DNA of 64,000 bases, taken from the NCBI GenBank assembly GCA_003134855.1, contig PLCS01000008.1:310001-374000 (forward strand). Direction: 5' to 3'. The stretch is from Acidobacteriaceae bacterium (GTDB lineage: Bacteria; Acidobacteriota; Terriglobia; Terriglobales; Acidobacteriaceae). The notes below the pieces were generated by a model. It was not told the DNA's origin. It did no database searches and was given only the letters and a program-made list of their open reading frames with translations. Position 1 is the stretch's first letter, and each line of letters starts with the position of its first letter. A program made the translations under genes and the position numbers. Of this stretch, positions 55,152 to 64,000 are shown one piece after another.

Positions 55152-55324
55152 GGCTTCCTCGAAACGAACAGGCGTTCGCAGCCGCGAAGGCCCTGCGGCT
55201 CTCTTGCGGCTCCCTGTCCATTATAGGGTGAGGCCACCATGCCGGGCTTGCTCCTTTTTCCTGCCCGCGTCATCAAAGAAATGAGCCTGTCTGTGCAGGT
55301 ATCTCTTCCGCAAGCGAGAACGTC

Positions 55325-56131
55325 ATGGCGCGTGAACTGCTGACCGCACGTCTGGAACGTAAAGAGTGCATTTCCGATGTCGCCCAGTGCTACCACTTCG
55401 TCTTCGTGATCGACGAGCTGGTGAGCTTCAACTTTGCCGCCGGCCAGTTCGTCAGCGCCGTGGCCCCGGACGCCAATGGCAAGCAGCAGACTCGCGCCTA
55501 CTCCATCGCCTCCGCGCCAAACGGCAACCGCTTTGAGCTTTGCGTGAATCGCGTCGAGGAGGGCTTCTTCAGCAATCACCTGGCCGATTTGCCCGACCTG
55601 CCCATCGGCGCGGAGATTCAAATCCACGGCCCCCACGGTCATTTCATCCTCCACGAACCCATCACCGACTCGATCCTGGTGGCCACCGGAACCGGCGTTG
55701 CACCCATGCGCGGCTACCTGCAAAGTCTCTTCCCAGAAGGCGGTTCCGACCGCAGCAACGGCAAGCAGATCTGGCTGGTCTACGGCACGCGCTATGAAAG
55801 CGACATCTACTACCACTCCGAATTTGAAGCGCTCGCCGCCCGCCAGCCGAACTTCCACTATTTGCCCACGCTGAGCCGCGCGCAGGAGAACTGGACCGGG
55901 TTGCGCGGTTATGTTCAGGAGCACGTCGCCCGAATTATTGAAGAGCGCGCCGCACAACTCGGCCAGCCGCTGCCCGCGCCTCCGCCCGATCCGGCGCTGC
56001 CGGCCTCCGAGCTGACCTTCGACATCTACGCCTACATCTGCGGACTGAACGAGATGGTCTCCGGCGTCCGCGAGCGCCTCACCGCTCTCGGCTGGCATCG
56101 CAAGCAGATTGTCTTCGAGCGCTACGACTGA
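55325..56131 (+). CDS. Ferredoxin-NADP reductase-type flavoprotein
   Basis: 268 residues. FAD-binding barrel with RAYSIAS (flavin pyrophosphate/isoalloxazine site) and GPHGHFIL, followed by the NAD(P) domain with VATGTGVAPMRGYLQ and IWLVYGTRYESDIYYHSEF. The C-terminal CGLNEMVSGVRERLTALGW is the usual CGxxxM motif. There is no ferredoxin or other iron-sulfur domain, so it should serve an external partner. A Pro-rich 15-residue insert lies at about 215-230. Confidence 0.88.
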   Translation: MARELLTARLERKECISDVAQCYHFVFVIDELVSFNFAAGQFVSAVAPDANGKQQTRAYSIASAPNGNRFELCVNRVEEGFFSNHLADLPDLPIGAEIQIHGPHGHFILHEPITDSILVATGTGVAPMRGYLQSLFPEGGSDRSNGKQIWLVYGTRYESDIYYHSEFEALAARQPNFHYLPTLSRAQENWTGLRGYVQEHVARIIEERAAQLGQPLPAPPPDPALPASELTFDIYAYICGLNEMVSGVRERLTALGWHRKQIVFERYD

Positions 56132-56197
56132 GGCGCGTGGCAGGCGGGACTCGATCCACCGCCGCGCTGCTATACTCATAGCCAAGAGAAGTTCAGC

Positions 56198-56455
56198 ATG
56201 ATGCAAAACCGGCAACATCGAGGATGGGTTCTGATTGCGGCCATCGCAATCGGTATAGCCCTTGTGTGCCTGCTGATCCCGCACGATCATTCCGGTGGCG
56301 CGGATTGGCTGGCAATTTTGCCGCTTCTCTTTGCGGGAGTCATCTCGCCCCTCAGCCTGCTCTCGCCGCTGGACTCTGAGTACGTTGGCCGTGCGCCCAA
56401 CGCTCCGGCGCTGCCCTCGCGCTTCCAGCGCCCGCCACCCTTCCGGCTCGCATAG
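56198..56455 (+). CDS. Small membrane protein, hypothetical
   Basis: 85 residues with two hydrophobic segments (VLIAAIAIGIALVCLLIP and WLAILPLLFAGVISPLSLL) and a Pro-rich tail. GAGAAG lies eight bases before the first ATG. No family is recognised. It precedes another small membrane protein on the same strand. Confidence 0.6.
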   Translation: MMQNRQHRGWVLIAAIAIGIALVCLLIPHDHSGGADWLAILPLLFAGVISPLSLLSPLDSEYVGRAPNAPALPSRFQRPPPFRLA

Positions 56456-56556
56456 TTCCCTCACAACTGGTCCGGCTTTGCAGGACGGCCTCCGGCTGTT
56501 CCGCGGCTTCGACCCATTCCTTGTGAAGTTCTTTCTGCGATCTCAAGAGGGTGCGT

Positions 56557-56910
56557 ATGAGCTTCGATACAATCTCCGCCTGGTGCATTTTTTCCGGGTT
56601 CATTCCATTTCTTGCCATGATTGTGATCCTTCTCCACTACTCTCTGCGGCGCTTCCTCTGGCGGCGCGGAAAGCGATTGGGAAAAAGCAACCTGGGTTTT
56701 TATCCGACTTCGTTTGCGCTGGGAATGGCATTGCAATTCATGCAAGTCTATTGGAGGCCCAGCGTCTCTTATGTTCTGGAGGAGAAGCAGGACGAAGACG
56801 CCGATGAGGACGACAACGGCGATCCGGAAAACCTGACGAAGCAACTAAACCGGCAGCTCAAGCGGATTCGGCGCGGCGAGCCAGTCGACCGGCTGGTGCT
56901 GCGGCTTTGA
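56557..56910 (+). CDS. Small membrane protein with acidic coiled tail, hypothetical
   Basis: 117 residues from ATG at 56557, with AAGAGGG six bases before. One transmembrane helix (AWCIFSGFIPFLAMIVILLHY) is followed by a basic stretch, a second hydrophobic segment (FYPTSFALGMALQFMQVYW), an acidic run (EEKQDEDADEDDNGD) and a basic end. The layout suggests a regulatory or assembly subunit but nothing specific. It is the last gene before secA. Confidence 0.6.
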   Translation: MSFDTISAWCIFSGFIPFLAMIVILLHYSLRRFLWRRGKRLGKSNLGFYPTSFALGMALQFMQVYWRPSVSYVLEEKQDEDADEDDNGDPENLTKQLNRQLKRIRRGEPVDRLVLRL

Positions 56911-56927
56911 ACCGGTGGGATTTGGAT

Positions 56928-56953
56928 CCCAGGTCTCAGAATCGAGACCTGGG
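56928..56953. repeat. Perfect palindrome followed by GCACCC
   Basis: CCCAGGTCTC and GAGACCTGGG form a perfect 10-bp stem around AGAATC, followed by GCACCCA. The CTGGGGCACCC edge is shared with the other REP-like elements of the window. It lies between a hypothetical gene and secA. Confidence 0.7.
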
Positions 56954-57036
56954 GCACCCAGATGGGTTGTCAGGCGAATGGGTTTTGTGGGACCATTCAT
57001 AACCCCCACCATTTACACTGGTAAACGGAGATTCCT

Positions 57037-60033
<2,997 letters not shown>

Positions 60034-60051
60034 CGAGTTCGGCGGCCAGAA

Positions 60052-61320
60052 TCATCCTTCTTCAGGCTCCGGAACTACGAGCAAGGGCTTGGCAAACGGC
60101 CGGAAGAGCGAGAAGCCTTTCTTCTTTACCGGGTTGGCGGGCAGGCCGCAGGCGTTTCTCGCCATCTGCCGGATCGCCCTGGCAATGGGCGAGTCTTGAA
60201 ACACCACCGGGGATACCGAGTTTCCCGTGCGCCGGGCAGTGGCAAAATCGTCTGGAATCTTCCACTGGGCGGGCCGGGTGAGGGCCTTGTCAATCTGCTT
60301 TTCATCGAAGAGCAGAGCTTGCGGCGTATAGCGGTTGAGCACAATCTGGAGTTTGTGGCCGCGCGCGGAGAAGAATTGCGTGACCATGCGATTGGCGTTG
60401 CGCAGTTCGGAGATGCCCACCTGCGAGATCAGGTAGATGTTGGCGTTTTCATCAAAAAGAGAAGTGTCCTTCAAGTCGATTCTCGAACCGGCATCGACGA
60501 CTACATAATCGAAGCACTGCCGCGCCACGGCCAGCAGTTTATCGAGAGCCTCAGTAGGAACCTGCGCGGGAAAGAATTCGCCGGGAGCCGCAAGCACGGA
60601 TAATCCCGAACTGTGCTTGGTCAGCAGCGATCGGAAGAAATTCGCATCCAGCCGGCTGGAGTCCTGCAGAGCGTTGGTGGTCGAGTACTGAGTGATCATC
60701 CCCAGGTTGAGCGCCGCGTCTCCCAGGGGAAGTCCCAAGTCGATCAACAGGGTCCGCTGGCCGGAGACCTGGGCCAGCGCCACGGCGAAATTCGAGGAGA
60801 TGGTGGTCACCCCGCAGCCGCCTTTGACGCCCAGAAAAACGAACATCTTGCGCGAGATTCTTTTGCCGTGGAAAATCGCCGAACGGCTGATCGAAACCCG
60901 GGCCAGCGCGCCGGCCATGTCAGCGTGGGCGAGGGGCAGAGTGAGGTACTCGCGGGCACCCGCGCGCATGAAGCGAATCGCCTGCTCCAGTTGGGCCTGC
61001 TCCGAATAGACCATCACGGTCGCGGAGTTATTGTCGCAGAGGCTCTCCACAACATCGAAGGCGTACTCCGGATCGCTGTCCAGGCCGATGATGACGGCGT
61101 CGTAACGCTTTTCCATCATCTGAGGCAGATCGTCCAGGCTGGCAGGGAAGGTAGAATACTCCCGCACTGTTGTGCCCTGGAATCCAGCCAGCGCGTTCGC
61201 TACCTCCCGGCGGTGCTGATCATTCGCATCAATGAGCGCGACTGACAACTGAATCGCGACTGACGAGTCGGTGATCTGGAGAGGAATGGCCATGGCTGCT
61301 TTGCTTCCATTTGCCTGCAT
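60052..61320 (-). CDS. CpaE/TadZ-like ParA-family protein
   Basis: 422 residues from ATG at 61320 (AGG five to six bases before); ATG at 61293 is an alternative. An N-terminal receiver-like domain (VALIDANDQHRREVANALAGF, VIIGLDSDPEYAFDVVESL) precedes a MinD/ParA ATPase with deviant Walker A VKGGCGVTTISSN and VVVDAGSR. The Walker Lys/Thr order GGCGVTT (not GGxGKT) is the form of CpaE/TadZ proteins, which localise Flp/Tad pilus machinery. No other tad gene is in the window. Confidence 0.85.
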   Translation of the reverse strand: MQANGSKAAMAIPLQITDSSVAIQLSVALIDANDQHRREVANALAGFQGTTVREYSTFPASLDDLPQMMEKRYDAVIIGLDSDPEYAFDVVESLCDNNSATVMVYSEQAQLEQAIRFMRAGAREYLTLPLAHADMAGALARVSISRSAIFHGKRISRKMFVFLGVKGGCGVTTISSNFAVALAQVSGQRTLLIDLGLPLGDAALNLGMITQYSTTNALQDSSRLDANFFRSLLTKHSSGLSVLAAPGEFFPAQVPTEALDKLLAVARQCFDYVVVDAGSRIDLKDTSLFDENANIYLISQVGISELRNANRMVTQFFSARGHKLQIVLNRYTPQALLFDEKQIDKALTRPAQWKIPDDFATARRTGNSVSPVVFQDSPIARAIRQMARNACGLPANPVKKKGFSLFRPFAKPLLVVPEPEEG

Positions 61321-61458
61321 CGCAGCCTGGTTGAACACAGACAATTGCCATGCAGGCGGGTTGTTGTAAAATCCCTGGTTCTCGCGATGCGTGAATCGCG
61401 TCTTCAGAATCTGTTGTGCCGGACGAACGGCGCGCATACGCGATCTGCGGATAGGGGA

Positions 61459-61541
61459 TTTCCACCCCAGCGACGAAGACCTGTCGCCGGGGACCCCGGT
61501 TTTCCACCCCAGCGACGAAGACCTGTCGCCGGGGACCCCGG
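61459..61541. repeat. Two tandem copies of a 42-base hairpin unit
   Basis: The unit beginning TTTCCACCCCAGCGACGAAG is repeated exactly once more at 61501 with a period of 42 bases. Each unit contains CCCCAGCGAC ... GTCGCCGGGG, which folds into a hairpin, followed by ACCCCGG. It lies upstream of the cpaE-like gene. Confidence 0.85.
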
Positions 61542-61690
61542 ATTTTCCATCCTGTTTGCGCGGCCCCGCCGGGTTGGACTCCTCCGTGAAACTTCTTATC
61601 TGTCCACTGAGGTTATCGGCGATCAGAGAACCTTCATTAACGTATTTTTAGAATCTTATTACCCTGGGAAGGAGGGCGTTGCGGGAAATG

Positions 61691-61825
61691 CAGCTTCCAG
61701 CCGCTAGCCTCTAGCTCCTAGCCTATTTTGGGGCGAGCCAATCCTCGATTCGCAGCCAGGGTGAGCCGCTAATCTTCGCCGCGCCAAGTTTTGAGCTAGC
61801 GGCTAGAAGCCAGGAGCTAAAGGCT
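61691..61825. repeat. Inverted arms rich in CTAGC
   Basis: The left arm (61691-61723) contains GCCGCTAGC and TAGCTCCTAGCC. The right arm (61793-61825), read on the minus strand, contains TAGCTCCTGGC and GCCGCTAGC. The arms enclose about 70 bases including AGCCAATCCTCGATTCGCAG. It looks like a small non-coding element with inverted ends, but without target duplication that I can see. Confidence 0.5.
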
Positions 61826-61839
61826 CTCCCCCCAGCTGT

Positions 61840-62412
61840 TCAGCCTTCCGCGCACTCGCCGAAGGTCAGGTTCTGCGCGGCGGAGTGGCGCTCCTCGCGC
61901 CAAAGCTCGAAGAGCCGCCCGTAGCTGAGAGTGATGTACCGGGCCGGATCGACGCCCAGCCGGGCGGCGGCGCGGTCAATCCACTCGGCAGCTCCTTCCA
62001 GTTCGGCGTAGTTGCCGATGGGCGTCTCATCGACGACGCAATGCCCCTCGCCGTCCGTCCACTCGGCGCGCCATTTCTCGTAGCGGAAGGCAGGAACCAG
62101 GCCCAGCGAGAGAAAGATTTGCTCGATCGCGGCGCCGTCGGCCACCTCAGTCTCGGTTTCGATGCGATGCTTGTGGGTGTCTTCGCCGGGGCCAACGTCG
62201 GGCAGCCGCTTGTGGGTCACGAACCACCGCCCGGCATAACCGCGAATGCGCAGAATCTCCGTCCGCGCCCGCATCGCGCGGTCGGGCGTGTCGTAGAGAA
62301 CATTGCTCTCGAAGGCGCGTGGCGTCTGCAAGCGGAAGCCAGCCGCCTCCAGCCGTCGCGCCAGCCCGGCTAGGTCGTCCACACGGAATTTGATCTCGGT
62401 CTCGATGGGCAT
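61840..62412 (-). CDS. CYTH-domain protein (class IV adenylate cyclase / triphosphatase-like)
   Basis: 190 residues. The EXEXK signature is MPIETEIKFRV at the N-terminus. Further tunnel strands follow (FESNVLYDTPDRAMRARTEILRIR, RWFVTHKRLP, HKHRIETETEV, FRYEKWRAEWT, CVVDETPIGNYAELEG). CYTH proteins bind triphosphates in a charged beta-tunnel; members act as tripolyphosphatase, thiamine triphosphatase or CyaB adenylate cyclase. Which activity applies cannot be told. Confidence 0.9.
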   Translation of the reverse strand: MPIETEIKFRVDDLAGLARRLEAAGFRLQTPRAFESNVLYDTPDRAMRARTEILRIRGYAGRWFVTHKRLPDVGPGEDTHKHRIETETEVADGAAIEQIFLSLGLVPAFRYEKWRAEWTDGEGHCVVDETPIGNYAELEGAAEWIDRAAARLGVDPARYITLSYGRLFELWREERHSAAQNLTFGECAEG

Positions 62413-62469
62413 CGTCAGCAGTGAGTATACGGCAGGGGAGCTCGTTGAGGTTTGTGGATTTGCAGGTCG

Positions 62470-63261
62470 TCAGAAAATCATTTGAAGAACCACGGCGATA
62501 ATTATAGGGATGATTATCACTGTAAGAGTCCAGTTCAGTTTCTTCCGTCTATTATCGAGTCGTAAATATTCGCTGCCAAAGTTGAACTCAATGCTCGGCC
62601 ACATGGAGAAAAGCCAACCGCGAATTAGAAAAGCCAAAGGGAGCCCGACAACCCATCGCCACAGCCAAGGCGAGGGGGAGTGGGGTAAACCGAACAGCTT
62701 GCCAAACAAACTGAACGGGATTGGGTCAAAGACTCGTGAGGATAGGTTGTGCCATATCCCTATAATTATTAGTGCTATCGTTGTTAATGCGGCGCATACC
62801 AGTGTTCCTACGCCAAGTGCGATGAGATTCAGAAGGAGTACACGACGCACGCGGTTTTCTCTCCACCAAAGCGATTGTGGCGTGACTTTATCTACCGCAT
62901 CGTGCAATTCAGTGTAATTTGCATTGACCCAATTGGCATCGTTGCCACTGATGGTTATTGAGTTCTCGTACTTGTATAGCGGTTCACCGGAACGGAGTTG
63001 GATATGTATATAACTTCCAGAGGAGTAGAGCCAAAGCCGAATCTCAATCACGGTAGGACGGCATGGCCGGTTCAGTTGTTCTTCGGCAAACACCTCGGCT
63101 GCACGGCCTTCAATATTGTGACCGTCATCGAATCTGACACTATACTCAGTACGGTCGCTCGATGCATCTGGAACTTGCAGGTCAAGGATATTTGCGAACC
63201 GCATCAGGTCTCCGACCGCAAAGACACGGTCGCTGAAGTAAATATAGCGTGTTGTTTTCAT
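62470..63261 (-). CDS. Membrane protein of unknown function
   Basis: 263 residues. The N-terminal 135 residues are soluble and beta-rich (RPTVIEIRLWLYSSGSYIHIQL, YENSITISGNDANWVNANYTELHDA). Three hydrophobic segments follow (LLLNLIALGVGTLVCAALTT, WVVGLPLAFLIRGWLFSMW, WTLTVIIIPIIIAVVLQMIF). GC is lower than in core genes. I do not recognise the family. It lies beside another hypothetical membrane protein gene in the same direction. Confidence 0.75.
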   Translation of the reverse strand: MKTTRYIYFSDRVFAVGDLMRFANILDLQVPDASSDRTEYSVRFDDGHNIEGRAAEVFAEEQLNRPCRPTVIEIRLWLYSSGSYIHIQLRSGEPLYKYENSITISGNDANWVNANYTELHDAVDKVTPQSLWWRENRVRRVLLLNLIALGVGTLVCAALTTIALIIIGIWHNLSSRVFDPIPFSLFGKLFGLPHSPSPWLWRWVVGLPLAFLIRGWLFSMWPSIEFNFGSEYLRLDNRRKKLNWTLTVIIIPIIIAVVLQMIF

Positions 63262-63326
63262 CGCCAGACCCCCACTATAGCGTGATTTAGACTCATAGCT
63301 CCTAATTACTGCATAGACGGCACTAG

Positions 63327-64000
63327 CTAAGGCTCTCCTCGGTGGTAAAGCATCACCGTAGCTTTGTTCTTTGGACCGTCAGGGCCGAACAGGAGTTCCG
63401 CCGATGTCAGTATAGGCTTCGTGTTGACGTATTCTCCCATCACTTCAACACTGTTGCCGGGCTCGATTGGGAACGAGTCGCCTTGAGAGGACTCCCACTT
63501 TAGGAAGCACCTTCGGGTTCCGGTGTTCATGATGTAGGAATCGATGCGCCATGGGCCTTCCTGCGTGGGAAGGTCGGAGTTCATTTCATCGGAAGTAGTT
63601 TTAACGTTCAAGGAGCACCCTGCCCAATCGATAACGGTTGCCTTAGTGACAATGGATGCGGTCTGGGGCGCGGACGGAGACTTCCAGACATATTTAATAA
63701 TCGTCGGAATAATCAAAATACAGGTGAAGGTAGCGAAGAGGATTGCTACCTTTCCAAAAAGTTCTGACCGCCTTGCTTCGGGTTCGCCTTTTGATATCTT
63801 GATAACTACCTGTCCGCCGTTGTACAACGCAACTCCGTATTCAGCCGACGAAGGGTCAACTGCTCTGAATGTGAACTCGATTGAGTCGCCGGGCGGAAGC
63901 TCAGGGATGCAGTATCGAAAAGCCCCCTTCCAAGGCTCTGATATTTTCGTTGCGACTTGAATGGGAATGGTCTTGCTCCACAGCGGCCTTTCTGCGCGGC
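63327..64000 (-). CDS. Membrane protein of unknown function, N-terminus cut by window edge
   Basis: The frame ending at 63327 stays open to base 64000 on the minus strand, so the 5' end is outside the window; the apparent start at 63827 is only an internal TTG. The visible 223 residues include a soluble beta region (IPELPPGDSIEFTFRAVD), one transmembrane helix (VAILFATFTCILIIPTIIKYV) and a second beta domain (DSYIMNTGTRRCFLKWESSQ). No family is recognised. Low GC and proximity to the preceding membrane protein suggest an accessory pair. Confidence 0.7.
   Translation of the reverse strand, partial: RAERPLWSKTIPIQVATKISEPWKGAFRYCIPELPPGDSIEFTFRAVDPSSAEYGVALYNGGQVVIKISKGEPEARRSELFGKVAILFATFTCILIIPTIIKYVWKSPSAPQTASIVTKATVIDWAGCSLNVKTTSDEMNSDLPTQEGPWRIDSYIMNTGTRRCFLKWESSQGDSFPIEPGNSVEVMGEYVNTKPILTSAELLFGPDGPKNKATVMLYHRGEP

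Larger units (their letters stand above)
61321..61839. other. Intergenic stretch with tandem and inverted repeats
   Basis: About 500 bases between the cpaE-like start and the end of the CYTH gene. They contain a 42-base tandem repeat (61459-61541) and a pair of related inverted arms (61691-61825), annotated separately. I see no gene. Confidence 0.6.

Noticed and set aside
61459..61541. CRISPR array
   Set aside because: There are only two copies, directly adjacent with no unique spacers, and no cas genes.

Overview
The window is about 60% GC and reads as a chromosomal piece of a soil or plant-litter Acidobacteriota, probably class Terriglobia. This is an inference from gene content: many secreted glycoside hydrolases and esterases, a DUF5916 outer-membrane protein, DUF2252, a CYTH protein, and several families of small palindromic repeats. 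There is no rRNA to confirm the lineage.

Bases 1-25,500 form a plant cell-wall (hemicellulose/pectin side-chain) degradation locus. It encodes a GH31 alpha-xylosidase-like enzyme (cut by the window edge), a GH95 alpha-L-fucosidase/galactosidase, an SGNH acetylesterase, a DUF1349 lectin-fold protein, a PA14-containing GH3, two CE1-type esterases, a LysR regulator, two different GH51 alpha-L-arabinofuranosidases, a Tat-exported GH127 beta-L-arabinofuranosidase, a tannase/feruloyl esterase and a secreted parallel beta-helix protein. Nearly all carry signal peptides. Together they could strip fucose, xylose, arabinose, acetate and ferulate from xyloglucan or feruloylated arabinan/arabinoxylan. 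A membrane diguanylate cyclase sits inside the block. No TonB-dependent receptor is present.

Bases 25,600-31,600 hold a tRNA-Ser(CGA), a PAS histidine kinase with an overlapping single-domain response regulator (minus strand), and, divergently, a five-gene operon. That operon encodes a TraB/EreA-like protein, a receiver domain fused to an ArsA/Get3-type ATPase, and three gas-vesicle family proteins: a GvpM/S-like GvpA paralogue, GvpK and GvpJ. The cluster has no recognisable shell GvpA and no GvpF/L, GvpG or GvpN. This is the most unusual system in the window.

Bases 31,563-34,740 carry a MazG/HisE-like pyrophosphohydrolase and then a tight three-gene cassette of visibly lower GC: a membrane-anchored pseudo-receiver, a MoaA-like radical SAM enzyme and a diverged nucleoside diphosphate kinase. 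I do not recognise this combination, and it is the second candidate for something undescribed.

Bases 34,800-64,000 are mostly core genes: rpoD, dnaG (separated by an inverted secreted-protein gene), pirin, gluQ (with a palindromic repeat inside the coding region), lepB, dinB, a DPP-IV peptidase, an EfpL-like elongation factor P, a ferredoxin reductase-like protein, secA and a CpaE/TadZ-like ATPase. Accessory genes are interspersed: a TIR-domain protein, a mazEF toxin-antitoxin pair, a SPASM radical SAM enzyme next to DUF2252, and several small membrane proteins. The right edge cuts a minus-strand membrane protein gene.
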